NCBI RefSeq assembly: GCF_024228675.1 | Contig: NZ_CP100461.1 | Coordinates: 3,717,398 to 3,781,397 of the forward strand | Source of the DNA: Salinigranum marinum | Lineage (GTDB): Archaea; Halobacteriota; Halobacteria; Halobacteriales; Haloferacaceae | Length of the DNA: 64,000 bases | Direction of reading: 5' to 3' | Part shown: in pieces, positions 34,492 to 43,377 of the stretch | Position numbering within the stretch: the stretch's first letter is position 1 | How the letters are laid out: each line of letters starts with the position of its first letter | Made by a program: the position numbers and the translations under genes | The notes under the pieces: generated by a model | Told to the model about the DNA's origin: nothing | The model's database searches: none | Seen by the model: only the letters and a program-made list of their open reading frames with translations

Positions 34492-35724
34492 ATGGACATC
34501 GAGCCACTCGTCTCGACGGCGTTCGAGACCGTCGACGCCGACACACGCGTCTCGAAACTCGCGGGCACGTTCGAGGAGTCGCGGACGCGGGCGGTCGTCG
34601 TCCTCGACGGCGACTCGTACCTCGGCGTGGTCACCGTCCGGCAGTTAGGCGACAGCCACCGGGCACCCGACGCGAAAGTACGGGGGATCGTCTGGCATCC
34701 GGCGACCGTCGGACGCGACGCCGACGTCAGGGCGGTCGCCCGAGCGATGGTCGCCAGCCGGAGCGAGATCATCCCGGTGATGGAAGACGAGGAACTGTTC
34801 GGCATCGTCACCGCCGACGACCTGCTGGCGGCAGTCGAGGAGTTCCTCGGCGTGTTGACGGTCGCGGACGTCTACACGCCGGACGTCGTGACCGTCTCGT
34901 CGGGGACGACGTTCGGCGAGGCGCTGCACGCCTGCCGCCAACACCGGGTCACTCACCTCCCGGTCGTCGACGGCGACGAGGCCGTCGGCGTCGTCAGCCT
35001 GTACGATCTGCTCGCGTTCACCACGCGCTCCGTCGAGCGCGGCACCGGCGGCGCGGCCGAGGGGTTCGACGCCCACGGCGGCGAGGCCTCGCAGCCCGGC
35101 TACCGGTCGCACGGCGGCTTCGGCGAGCGGGCGGGCGACCTCGACAGACTGCTCGACCTCCCGGTCGCCGACGTGATGAGCGCGCCCGCGGTGACGACCG
35201 TCCGCGCGACGCCGCTCGACGAGGCCGTCCGGGAGATGCTCGATGCGGGCATCTCGTCGCTCGTCGTGCTGGACGAGGACGTGCCGGCCGGCATCGTCAC
35301 CAAGACGGACGTGCTCGAATCACTGACCTGGACCGGTGAGAGCCGCCCGCCGGTGCAGATCACCAACGTCGATCTCCTCGACGACATCACGCGGGCGGAG
35401 GTCGTCGACCTCGTCGAGGGCGTCACCCGGAAGTACGGCGACCTGGGGCTGCTGGAGGCGCGCGTCTCCCTCCACGAACACGACGAGACGCTCCGGGGCA
35501 CGCCGCTCATCATGGCACGCATCCGGCTCTTCACCGACAGGGGCCACTTCGTCGGGACCGGCGAGGGGTACGGCGCAAGCCACGCGCTCCACCTCGCACG
35601 GAACGTGGTCGAACGCCAGTTGCTCGACGGCAAGTCCCACGACGAGACGAAGAAACACCCGGACGAGGAGTACTGGTCGAAGGTGTTCGGCTGGTGGCTC
35701 ACCGCCCCGCCGCGCCGGCGCTGA
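34492..35724 (+). CDS. Four-CBS-domain protein with a ribosome-hibernation-like C-terminus
   Basis: 410 residues. Two pairs of CBS domains (residues ~5-115 and ~125-285, with motifs AVVVLDGDSYLGVVT, HLPVVDGDEAVGVVS and SLVVLDEDVPAGIVTKTDVLE) sense adenine nucleotides in other proteins. The last ~120 residues (PPVQITNVDLLDDITRAEV...GDLGLLEARVSLHEH...ARIRLFTDRGHFVGTGEGYGASHALHLARNVVERQLL) have the pattern of the HPF/RaiA fold that binds ribosomes. A nucleotide-sensing ribosome-binding regulator is an inference from this fusion. Flanked by small zinc-finger genes. Confidence 0.85.
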   Translation: MDIEPLVSTAFETVDADTRVSKLAGTFEESRTRAVVVLDGDSYLGVVTVRQLGDSHRAPDAKVRGIVWHPATVGRDADVRAVARAMVASRSEIIPVMEDEELFGIVTADDLLAAVEEFLGVLTVADVYTPDVVTVSSGTTFGEALHACRQHRVTHLPVVDGDEAVGVVSLYDLLAFTTRSVERGTGGAAEGFDAHGGEASQPGYRSHGGFGERAGDLDRLLDLPVADVMSAPAVTTVRATPLDEAVREMLDAGISSLVVLDEDVPAGIVTKTDVLESLTWTGESRPPVQITNVDLLDDITRAEVVDLVEGVTRKYGDLGLLEARVSLHEHDETLRGTPLIMARIRLFTDRGHFVGTGEGYGASHALHLARNVVERQLLDGKSHDETKKHPDEEYWSKVFGWWLTAPPRRR

Positions 35725-35987
35725 CTCGACTGTCCGGACCGCGTCCGCGCTTCCGGCCGCCGACTCCCCGCTCCCCTCGGACCGTCCGTGCACTCACTCC
35801 CTCTCGACAGATAGTGTAACACAAAAAACACATTACGCAAGTACTGATGTAATTTCTTCCGGTACTGTTGGTTCGTTTACAATCGTCACCTCTCTGCCGG
35901 CAAGAACGATCGAAGGGCTGTCGGCTGGTCCCGACGTTCGTGCCGCGGAGAGAAACAGCCTTGCGGCTTGGCCGTTTACTGCCACGT

Positions 35988-36146
35988 ATGCCATCGAACC
36001 GCCACCACCGCTGTAACCTCTGTGGACGGGACTTCGAGACGGGCGACGAACTGAACGACCACGTCGGGCGACGCCACCCGAAGGCCGACGTTCACTGGTG
36101 GGTCGTCGCCGAAGACCCGGCGAAGGAACTGCAGTTCACCCGCTGA
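35988..36146 (+). CDS. 52-aa single C2H2 zinc-finger protein
   Basis: MPSNRHHRCNLCGRDFETGDELNDHVGRRHPKAD carries one C-x2-C ... H-x4-H finger; the tail WWVVAEDPAKELQFTR is Trp-rich. Paralogous in design to the gene at 34236. The 263-base gap upstream holds an A/T-rich block (35815-35880) with the imperfect repeats around GTGTAACAC; it may contain the promoter, but the distance to the ATG is unusually long. Confidence 0.75.
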   Translation: MPSNRHHRCNLCGRDFETGDELNDHVGRRHPKADVHWWVVAEDPAKELQFTR

Positions 36147-36292
36147 TGGGCCGTCTTCGATCTCGACACCGTCGGACCGGCACGTCGCTCGGCGACGAGC
36201 GGACACTCCTCGATCCGGACCCGTCTCGAAGCCGACGGGTACCACTACAGTTATAACGACGCCCTCCGGTACGATATTTATGGTGATCAAAC

Positions 36293-36715
36293 ATGACAAT
36301 CCGTGACGTCGCACGGCCGGACGTCGTAACGATCCACCGAACACAGACCGCCGGCAACGTCGCCACGGTCATGAAAGACCAGAACGTCGGGAGCGTCGTC
36401 GTCGAGGACGAGGGTGCGCCGGTCGGTATCGTGACCGACCGCGACCTGGCGATGGAGGTCCTCGAACCACGGGCGGATCCCGCGGAACTGACCGCGGGCG
36501 ACATCATGACCGAGCACCCGACGACAGTGCACATGGACCATGGGGTGTTCGAGGTGACGCGGATGCTGAGCGATGCGAAGGTCCGCCGGCTCCCGGTGGT
36601 CGACGACGAGGGCTCGATCGCGGGCATCGTCACGTTGGACGACCTCCTGGTCCTCCTCACGGACGAGATGAACGGTCTCGCGACGGTCGTCGAGGCGGAG
36701 TCGCCGCCGTACTGA
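36293..36715 (+). CDS. CBS-pair protein
   Basis: 140 residues made of two CBS domains and nothing else: TAGNVATVMKDQNVGSVVVEDEGAPVGIVTDRDLAMEVL and GVFEVTRMLSDAKVRRLPVVDDEGSIAGIVTLDDLLVLL, with the DIMTEHPTTVH motif between. These stand-alone pairs bind AMP/ATP-type ligands and regulate partner proteins. TATA-like GATATTTATGG is 10-20 bases upstream of the ATG. A usp gene follows, suggesting a stress-signalling role. Confidence 0.9.
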   Translation: MTIRDVARPDVVTIHRTQTAGNVATVMKDQNVGSVVVEDEGAPVGIVTDRDLAMEVLEPRADPAELTAGDIMTEHPTTVHMDHGVFEVTRMLSDAKVRRLPVVDDEGSIAGIVTLDDLLVLLTDEMNGLATVVEAESPPY

Positions 36716-36869
36716 CCGCGCGTTCGCCCGGCCTGGGGCCGACTCGTGCTCCGACGACGGGCTCGCGACACGGTCGATCCGGGGGACCGCGACGGAGCTG
36801 TCGCCTCGGACCCACACCGGCCCGCGGGCGAAGACTGATTACACCGCCGACCCCTCTGTGGGACGCCCG

Positions 36870-37328
36870 ATGTACCAGAGCGTCCTCTTTCCCACCGACG
36901 GCAGCGAGCAGTCGCGGCGGGCCCGCGACGCCGCGTTCGACCTGGCCGAGACGTACGACGCGACGCTCCACGTCCTCTACGTCGTCGACACGGACGCGCT
37001 CCCGCTCGACGCGCACGCGCGGGCAGTCTTCGCTCGCCTCGACCGGGAGGCCCGGCGCGCCGTCGCCGAGGTCGTCACGCGCGCCGAACGCCGGGGGATC
37101 GACCCCGTCGTCGGGACCGTCACCGAGGGACGACCGCACGAGACGATCCTGGCGTACGTCGCCGACCACGACGTCGACATCGTGGTCATGGGGACACACG
37201 GTCGGCGGGGGTTCTCACGCGCGCTCCTCGGGAGCGTCACCGAGCGAGTGGTCCGACTGGCCGACGTACCGGTGCTCACCGTCCGATCGACCGAGGCCGA
37301 CGCGAGCGCGGGCACCGCCGAGGAGTGA
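36870..37328 (+). CDS. Universal stress protein (UspA family)
   Basis: 152 residues: MYQSVLFPTDGSEQSRRARDAAFDLAETYDATLHVLYVVD and the C-terminal GTHGRRGFSRALLGSVTERVVRLADVPVLTV, the ATP-binding G-x2-G-x9-G-S pattern. ATG at 36870 preferred; GTG 36858 would add four residues. TATA-like TGATTACA at 36835-36842. Next to the CBS-pair gene. Confidence 0.93.
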   Translation: MYQSVLFPTDGSEQSRRARDAAFDLAETYDATLHVLYVVDTDALPLDAHARAVFARLDREARRAVAEVVTRAERRGIDPVVGTVTEGRPHETILAYVADHDVDIVVMGTHGRRGFSRALLGSVTERVVRLADVPVLTVRSTEADASAGTAEE

Positions 37329-37416
37329 GCACTCGACGCCTGGTTCGGTCGGTCTCGGAAGCCCGTCGGTGCCACCGGTGCCGTTAACAGTCGGGTCGTG
37401 GTACTGTGGCACACTC

Positions 37417-38574
37417 ATGACAGCGCACGTTGCGAGCGTCGGGAGCACCGCGTACGGCCGACAGCCGGAGCGCTCCTCACGGGAACTGTTCGCCGAGGCG
37501 GTCGCCGCGGCGTTCGACGACACCGACCTCACGCCCACGGATCTCGACGCCGTCTCCGTCGGGAACTTCATGGGCGAACTCATCGAGGATCAGGGACACA
37601 TGGGACCACTACTCGCCGAGCACGTCGGTGCCCGAGAGGCGGCGTCGGTCCGCCTCGAAAGCGCCTGCGCGTCGGGCGGCGCGACGGTCCGGCAGGCGGT
37701 GTCCGCCGTCGAATCGGGGGCGGCCGACGCGGTCCTCGCCGGTGGCGTCGAACAGATGTCCGCCGCGGACCTCGAACACGTGACCGACGCCCTCGCCAAC
37801 GCGGCCGACGACGTGTACGAGAACGGCCAGGGGCTGACGTTCCCCGGGATCTACGCGCTCATGTCCCGCCGGTACGCCCACGAGTTCGACGTGACGCGCG
37901 AGCAGTTGGCGGCGGTCTCGGTCAAGAACCACGCAAACGCCGTCGACAACCCACTCGCCCAGTTACCGAAGGAACTCACGGTCGAGGAGGTGCTCGATTC
38001 GAAGCCCATCGCGACGCCGCTCACCCGCTACGACGCCTGCCCGATCTCGGACGGTGCCAGCGTCGCCGTCGTGGTCAGCGACGGCTTCGCGGCGGCCAAC
38101 GACCTCGACGTCTCGGCGACGATTCGTGGGACGGGCCAGTCTAGCGACGCTGTCGCCTTACAGGATCGCCCGTCGCTCAGCCGGACACCGGCGGCCGAAC
38201 GAGCCGCGCGGGCGGCGTACGCGGACGCGGAGATCGGGCCCGACGACGTCGACGTGGCGGAGGTCCACGACTGCTTCACGATCGCGGAGGTGCTGGCGCT
38301 CGAATCGCTCGGCTTCTACGACCGTGGGGAGGGTGCCCGCGGCGCGGTCGAGGGCGAGACGGCCGTCGACGGCCGTCTCCCAGTCAACACGTCGGGCGGC
38401 CTCCTCGGGAAGGGTCACCCGGTCGGCGCGACCGGCGTCGGCCAGCTCGTCGAACTGACGAAGCAACTCGACGGGCGGCACCCGAACCAGGTCGCGGACC
38501 CGTCGATCGCCCTCGCGCACAACGTCGGCGGGAGCGGTGCGAGCACGACGGTCACCGTCCTGGGAGGTGTGTGA
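37417..38574 (+). CDS. Thiolase (acetyl-CoA C-acyltransferase family)
   Basis: 385 residues. Nucleophile C84 (LESACASGGATVRQAV), the His-containing GGLLGKGHPVGATG and the catalytic-Cys/His region EVHDCFTIAE. Thiolases cleave or condense acyl-CoA chains. The second gene encodes a DUF35 protein overlapping it by 4 bases (GTGA); in archaea this pair forms the thiolase/HMG-CoA-synthase type complexes that channel acetoacetyl-CoA. No HMG-CoA synthase gene is in the window, so the pathway (mevalonate or degradation) is open. Confidence 0.9.
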   Translation: MTAHVASVGSTAYGRQPERSSRELFAEAVAAAFDDTDLTPTDLDAVSVGNFMGELIEDQGHMGPLLAEHVGAREAASVRLESACASGGATVRQAVSAVESGAADAVLAGGVEQMSAADLEHVTDALANAADDVYENGQGLTFPGIYALMSRRYAHEFDVTREQLAAVSVKNHANAVDNPLAQLPKELTVEEVLDSKPIATPLTRYDACPISDGASVAVVVSDGFAAANDLDVSATIRGTGQSSDAVALQDRPSLSRTPAAERAARAAYADAEIGPDDVDVAEVHDCFTIAEVLALESLGFYDRGEGARGAVEGETAVDGRLPVNTSGGLLGKGHPVGATGVGQLVELTKQLDGRHPNQVADPSIALAHNVGGSGASTTVTVLGGV

Positions 38575-38957
38575 CCGTGCCGGCGTGGTTCGAGCGGTTC
38601 ACCGACGCGATCGCCGCGGGCGACCAGCGGGCGCTCGGCTGTGAGGCGTGCGGCGAGACGACGCTCCCGCCCCGACAGTTCTGTCCCGCCTGCGGGTCGA
38701 CCGCGCTGACCCCGCGGCCGTTCGGCGACCGGGGGACCGTGCTGTCGTTCACCGAGATCTCGGTCACGATCCCCCGGTTCCACGGCGAGACGCCCTACAC
38801 CGTCGTCGTCGCCGAACTCGACGGCGGTGTCGTCCTCACGGGACAGCTCCGGGACGCGACGGCCGACGACGTCGCCATCGGCGACCCCGTCGCCCTCGGC
38901 GTCGAGGCGCGCGACGACGGGCCGGCGCTCGTCACGTTCCAGCCCGCCGAGGAGTGA
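38571..38957 (+). CDS. DUF35 OB-fold/zinc-ribbon acyl-CoA-binding protein
   Basis: 128 residues. Rubredoxin-like zinc site C24-x2-C27 ... C38-x2-C41 (GCEACG, FCPACGS) then an OB-fold ending in beta strands. DUF35 proteins bind CoA thioesters and bridge thiolase to a partner synthase in archaea. GTG start 38571 overlaps the thiolase stop, so the two are co-translated. Length is normal. Confidence 0.9.
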   Translation: MTVPAWFERFTDAIAAGDQRALGCEACGETTLPPRQFCPACGSTALTPRPFGDRGTVLSFTEISVTIPRFHGETPYTVVVAELDGGVVLTGQLRDATADDVAIGDPVALGVEARDDGPALVTFQPAEE

Positions 38958-38966
38958 CGGCTGGGT

Positions 38967-39167
38967 TCAGTGATCGCGTCCTCCGGACGCGGCCGTATCC
39001 AGCAGGGCACGTGCCCGCTCGATCCACTCGCGGGCCATGTGTGTGCTGGTCCGGGCGGCCTCCGCGACCCGCGCCTCCTCGACGACGTCGACCGACGCGG
39101 CGTCCGCGAGGCGGTCGTTTCGAGCGTCCGCCGCTGGATCGTACGTAGTGCCTCGAACCGGTTCCAC
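38967..39167 (-). CDS. 66-aa uncharacterised helical protein
   Basis: ATG at 39167. The second two-thirds (LADAASVDVVEEARVAEAARTSTHMAREWIERARALL) is a clean amphipathic helix with GC-rich third positions typical of coding DNA here. It opposes the thiolase genes and overlaps none. No family recognised; a modest call. Confidence 0.45.
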   Translation of the reverse strand: MEPVRGTTYDPAADARNDRLADAASVDVVEEARVAEAARTSTHMAREWIERARALLDTAASGGRDH

Positions 39168-39345
39168 CCTCGATGGGATCCATCAGCGGTCATGGCATCG
39201 CCTTCTCCCGGCCGCGACGCGAACGTTTGCCCGCTCTCGGGGGCGGTCCGCGTGCACGTCACGAACGCGGTTGGCGCCTTCGCCACCGCGACGGCTCTCC
39301 GTGGCCGACACCAGTACTAATATGGCTCAGGGACGTTCACACCGT

Positions 39346-39774
39346 ATGGACTTCGACGAGTTCACCGGCACGGTCCAGCATCGACTCGAACTACCGGGGA
39401 CCGGCGAGACCGTGCGTGCGATCCGGGCGACGCTGATGACGTTGGGGTCGCGGATCCCGGCCGGTGCCGCCGAGGACCTCGCCGCCTCGCTCCCGATGGA
39501 GATCGACTGGTATCTCACCGGCGCGGCCGACGAGCACGGTCAGCGGTTCGACTGGCGGGAGTTCGTCGCCCGCGTCGGCGAGATCGAGCGGACCGATCCA
39601 CCCAAGGCGGCCTACCACGCCCAGGTCGTCGTGGATCTCGTGGGGTCGCTCGTTCCGCCGTCGGACCTCCAGCAGCTCCGCGACCAGCTCCCCGAGAGCG
39701 AATCAGACGAGAACTGGGGGAAGCTCTTCGGCGTGATCGACGCCGGCGGCTGGGAGGAGCACGAGCGCTCGTAG
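39346..39774 (+). CDS. DUF2267 family protein
   Basis: 142 residues, helical: MDFDEFTGTVQHRLELPGTGETVRAIRATLMTLGSRIPAGAAEDLAASLPMEIDWYL then FDWREFVARVGEIER and PKAAYHAQVVVDLVGSLVPP. Two DUF2267-type repeats are typical. The family often sits in stress or usp contexts; function unknown. The in-frame ATG at 39322 (MAQGRSHRM) is a possible longer start. Confidence 0.82.
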   Translation: MDFDEFTGTVQHRLELPGTGETVRAIRATLMTLGSRIPAGAAEDLAASLPMEIDWYLTGAADEHGQRFDWREFVARVGEIERTDPPKAAYHAQVVVDLVGSLVPPSDLQQLRDQLPESESDENWGKLFGVIDAGGWEEHERS

Positions 39775-39942
39775 GCCGAGCGACCGCCGGAACGAGAAAC
39801 GCCCGCGTCCGGACGTCGCGCTCGAGACTACTCGATCCGACGCCACGTACGACCGCCACCGAAAAACCGTGTAGGTCGGCCCCCACGACGGTCTGTGTCG
39901 CCCAGGAGAACGTTGACAACCCCCGCCGTCGTCGGCGTCGAC

Positions 39943-40583
39943 ATGGACGACCGAACCGAGAGCCGGGTGACGGTACCGATCGACGGCGTCCGACTCGACG
40001 GCGAGCTGCTCGTTCCGGCGGGGGGACCGGACTCGTGGTCTTCGCACACGGGAGTGGGAGCAGCCGGAAGAGCCCGCGGAACACCGCCGTCGCCGAAGTG
40101 CTCCGCACGCACGGGCTGGGGACGCTGTTGTTCGACCTGCTCACCGAACGGGAGGACGCGACGTACGAGACGCGGTTCGACATCGACCTGCTCACGGAAC
40201 GGTTGCTCGCGGCGACCGACTGGCTCGACGAGCGTGCGGGCACGCGCGACCTGGCCGTCGGCTACTTCGGGTCGAGCACCGGGGCGGCGGCCGCGCTCCG
40301 TGCCGCGGCCGATCGGGGGGACGAGGTCGGTGCCGTCGTCTCCCGGGGCGGGCGTGTCGACCTCGCCGCCGAACACCTCGACGGGGTCACGGCCGCGACG
40401 CTGTTCGTCGTCGGCGGCGCGGACACGCAGGTCCTCGAACTCAACCGGAGGGCGTTCGAGCGACTCGCCGGACAGAAGGAGTTCCGGGTCGTCGAAGGCG
40501 CGGGGCATCTCTTCGAGGGGCCCGGCGAACTCGAAACGGTGGCGGAGCTCGCGGCCGACTGGTTCGAGACGCATCTGGGGTGA
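39943..40583 (+). pseudogene. Alpha/beta hydrolase with a single-base frameshift
   Basis: The first frame (from ATG 39943: MDDRTESRVTVPIDGVRLDGELLVPAGG) is the start of a dienelactone-hydrolase-like protein; immediately after a run of six G (about 40017-40025) the homology continues in another frame as GLVVFAHGSGSSRKSPRNTAVAEVL through LAVGYFGSSTGAAAAL (nucleophile Ser of the G-x-S-x-G-like GYFGSSTG) and the C-terminal VVEGAGHLFEGPGELE (His) to the stop at 40583. One missing or extra G explains it. Either a true frameshift, a phase-variable homopolymer, or a sequencing error. Confidence 0.75.
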
Positions 40584-40691
40584 GTTCCGGACGGGCCGCT
40601 GCGACGCGTGCCATGCCGTCGTGGAACGACTAGCCCAGGGTGGTAAGACGGTGGGCAGAACACTTTAGTCGCTCGGTGGTATCCACCGTGT

Positions 40692-41111
40692 ATGGGATCC
40701 GTGCTGTTAGCGACGGATGGAAGCGAGTACGCACGCCGGGCCGCCGAGCGCGCAATCGAACTCGTCGAGGAGCGGTCGGCACCGCTGTACGTCATCTGTG
40801 TGGTGGACCGGCAACGGTTCGGGGAGTCGGCGCTCAGCTCCGCGGAGTTGGCGACGATCTACGCCGAGGACCACGCCGCGGCGTGCGTCGCGGAGGTCGA
40901 ACGGATGACCGAAGGGCGCGATATCTCGGTCGAAGGAGACACCCGACACGGGGTCCCCCACGAGGTCATCATGGAGTACGCCGACGAGGTGGACGCGGAC
41001 GTCATCGTCGTCGGGGAACACGGCGACCACAGGGAGCATTTCGCCGGCGTCGGCCGGAAGGTCACCGAACGGGCCGACCGTGAGGTGATCGTTGTCGAAG
41101 CCGTCCCGTGA
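40692..41111 (+). CDS. Universal stress protein (UspA family)
   Basis: 139 residues. VLLATDGSEYARRAAERAIELVEE then a C-terminal VVGEHGDHREHFAGVGRKVTERADREVIVVE. In the C-terminal ATP motif the usual G-S pair is replaced by GVGRKV, so nucleotide binding may be lost; a diverged member of the family. TATA-like ACTTTAGTC at 40661-40669 is 27 bases from the ATG. Confidence 0.85.
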   Translation: MGSVLLATDGSEYARRAAERAIELVEERSAPLYVICVVDRQRFGESALSSAELATIYAEDHAAACVAEVERMTEGRDISVEGDTRHGVPHEVIMEYADEVDADVIVVGEHGDHREHFAGVGRKVTERADREVIVVEAVP

Positions 41112-41781
41112 CGCCCCCGGGATCGTTCGACTCCGTCTGCCGGTCCGTCCGGACGCTCACCGCACGGCGTCGGCGAGCCCGAGGGCCGACGACTCGGTAA
41201 AGATTTATAACTAATTACTCAAATATGTCGACCAAACGCACGGGACACGACGACCCCGCCGTGACGGGCCCGTTCACGGCGCAAATCCGACTTCGGTGCG
41301 CAGTCCGGTCCGTCCGCAGTCATCCAGTTCGAGCCGCAAACTGCCCGCCAGCACACCGACACCGACCCTCTCTTTTCCCCCGCAAACAGCGACCCCGCAC
41401 GGATCAACTCGCCTCCGGGTACCGGGACACTCGATCGAAACTGACCCGTCGTATCCGTGGACCCGATCGAACGGCCGAAAAGCCCGAGGACCCATAATTC
41501 GACGGTTTCGGGCGTTCGATTCGACCGGCGTTCGGTCGACATTCCCTTTCGATGTCACGACGAACGCGGCGATCTTTGAGCCACCGTGGTCGCCCTCTGA
41601 CCGTCCCTCTTTTAGTAGTAATCGAGTATTGACTTTTAATCTTTGGGCCACTCCGGTCGTGAGGCGGGGGCAGAAACGGTGAAGTACACGACGCGATCCC
41701 CACCGGTTCGGGGCTCGTCGATCCCGATCCGGCCCCCGTTCGCGAGCGAAAGTTAATGTGACGACATGTCCATTGCTACGC
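41112..41781. other. Gene-poor stretch
   Basis: 670 bases between two usp genes. It holds the second copy of the 16-base motif (41205-41220), a GC-rich inverted repeat at 41521-41539 (TCGACCG-N5-CGGTCGA), and the TATA-like AAAGTTAATG (41748-41757) of the downstream usp gene. A 90-codon frame starting ATG at 41225 directly after the 16-base motif is not convincing; it lacks haloarchaeal composition after ~18 codons. Confidence 0.5.
41205..41220. promoter_or_regulatory. Shared 16-base A/T-rich motif, copy 2
   Basis: Identical to 32711-32726 (TTATAACTAATTACTC); here followed by AAATATG, so an ATG sits 5 bases after the motif. Confidence 0.5.
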
Positions 41782-42228
41782 ATGTACGATCGGATCCTCG
41801 TTCCGACCGACGGGAGCCCGTCAGCGGAGGCGGCGATGGATCACGCGCTCGCCCTCGCCGAGGCGTTCGACGCCGAACTCCGCCTCCTGTACGTCATCAA
41901 CACGCGACGGTACGACACCTCGATCGAGAGCGCCGTCGACCCGCTCGAACGGGAGGGCGAGCGGTGTCTCGACCGGCTCGTCGCGGCGGCCGGCGAGACC
42001 GACACCCCCATTACGACCGACATCGAGCTGGGTCGCCCCGCGCGCACGCTCCTATCGTCCGTCGACGCGCACGACGTCGACCTCGTCGTCATGGGGACGC
42101 GCGGCGAAGGAGGACTCCCGCGCCGACTGCTCGGGAGCGTGACGGAGTACGTCGTCACGCACGCCGACGTCCCCATCCACGTCGTCCCGTCGGTCGACCA
42201 CGCCGACGACACCCACGAGGGGCCCTGA
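41782..42228 (+). CDS. Universal stress protein (UspA family)
   Basis: 148 residues: MYDRILVPTDGSPSAEAAMDHALALAEAFDAELRLLYVIN and GTRGEGGLPRRLLGSVTEYVVTHADVPIHVV, complete ATP-binding motif. ATG at 41782; TATA-like AAAGTTAATG about 28 bases upstream, leaderless. Fourth usp gene of the window. Confidence 0.93.
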   Translation: MYDRILVPTDGSPSAEAAMDHALALAEAFDAELRLLYVINTRRYDTSIESAVDPLEREGERCLDRLVAAAGETDTPITTDIELGRPARTLLSSVDAHDVDLVVMGTRGEGGLPRRLLGSVTEYVVTHADVPIHVVPSVDHADDTHEGP

Positions 42229-42249
42229 TCGACCCGCCGGTCCCGGGCC

Positions 42250-42738
42250 TCACTCGGCTCCGTCGCCGCCCGCCGGCTCGAACTCGGGCGGGAGCCCCAG
42301 GTGTTTGATGCCGATCTGCTCGTCGACGTCGAACCGGTAGAGTCCGGTCTCCTCCGTCGCGCTCGCCCGCTCGAACACGTCCGGTCGCCAGGCACCGGTG
42401 AGGGTCTCGGTCGCGGCGGCCCGCTCGGCCTCGGGGACCTCGGCGACGCTCCCCGACAGGAGGACGCTCCGCCAGTTGAACGGTGTCTCGGCGCTGTACA
42501 CGAGGAATCGAGCGGCGTCAGCCCGACTGCTCAGCTCCGCCTTCCGGCTCTCTGCACCGAGGAGATAGAGGAAGTACAGCCGCGACTCCCCGTCGTAGCC
42601 GAACGACAGCGGCCGCATGCTGGGTGCGTCCGCCGCCGGGAGGCCGAGTACGCCGACGCTTTGACTCGCGAGGTACCCCCGGATCTCGTCGTCGGTCATC
42701 CGGACCATCCCGTACGTTTCGAGTTCGTCGAGTGTCAT
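42250..42738 (-). CDS. Pyridoxamine-5'-phosphate-oxidase-like flavin-binding protein
   Basis: 162 residues with the split-beta-barrel pattern of the PPOX family: SVGVLGLPAADAPSMRPLSFGYDGESRLYFLYLLGAESRKAELSSRADAARFLVYS, then SVLLSGSVAEVPEAER. Haloarchaeal members are usually assigned as FMN or F420 binders of unknown substrate. Start ATG at 42738. Confidence 0.85.
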   Translation of the reverse strand: MTLDELETYGMVRMTDDEIRGYLASQSVGVLGLPAADAPSMRPLSFGYDGESRLYFLYLLGAESRKAELSSRADAARFLVYSAETPFNWRSVLLSGSVAEVPEAERAAATETLTGAWRPDVFERASATEETGLYRFDVDEQIGIKHLGLPPEFEPAGGDGAE

Positions 42739-42857
42739 GTTTGGTCGGACGGCGCGGCGTCGAATAAATAGATCGACAGTTGTCACGGCGGGAGAACGCG
42801 CCCGCTTGCGCCCACTTCCGCCCGTTCCCGCCCGCTCCGGCGCACGCGGCGGGTGAG

Positions 42858-43280
42858 CTACTCGGTCGCGCCGCGGATGTCGGCCGCGATCGCGTCCAGT
42901 TCCGCGTCCGACAGCGACGGCCGCGTGGAAAACAGTCGGTGGATCGGGCCGTTCCCGTCGCCGTCGAACCGTGGGACGACGTGGACGTGCGTGTGCGGGA
43001 CCTCCTGGCCCGCCGCCTCGCCGTTGTTCACCGCGACGGTGGTCCCGTCGGCGTCGATCGCCCGCTCGATGCGGGGCGTGACGGCGCTCACCGTCTCGAA
43101 GAGAGCACCGGCGGTCTCCGGGGGGAGCTCGCCGACCGTCTCGTAGTGCTCGCTGGGGACGACGAGCGTGTGGCCCGCGGCGAGCGGGTTGGCGTCGAGG
43201 AACGCGACGGCGTCGTCGGTCTCGTACACCGTTCGACTCGGTAGGTCGCCGTCGACGATGCGGCAGAAGATACAGCTCAT
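42858..43280 (-). CDS. HIT family nucleotide hydrolase
   Basis: 140 residues with the histidine triad H96-T-H98-V-H100 (HTHVHVV), N-terminal CIFCRIVDGDLPS with a CxxC pair, and VPSEHYETV. HIT proteins hydrolyse nucleoside phosphoramidates or diadenosine polyphosphates. ATG at 43280 (MSCIFC) gives the normal start; the upstream ATG at 43304 would add 8 residues. Confidence 0.92.
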   Translation of the reverse strand: MSCIFCRIVDGDLPSRTVYETDDAVAFLDANPLAAGHTLVVPSEHYETVGELPPETAGALFETVSAVTPRIERAIDADGTTVAVNNGEAAGQEVPHTHVHVVPRFDGDGNGPIHRLFSTRPSLSDAELDAIAADIRGATE

Positions 43281-43377
43281 GTTCGGTTCGAAGGCCGTGG
43301 GCATGGCCGAAAAATCTCCCGCCGGCCGAGGCGTCCGATCGCCAGATGTCGCGGCGGCCGGGGCCCGACTGACGTCC

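Noticed and set aside
41225-41497. A 90-codon frame beginning right after the 16-base motif at 41205
   Set aside because: The first ~18 codons look plausible but the rest has low GC at third positions and no domain; more likely chance downstream of a promoter-like motif.
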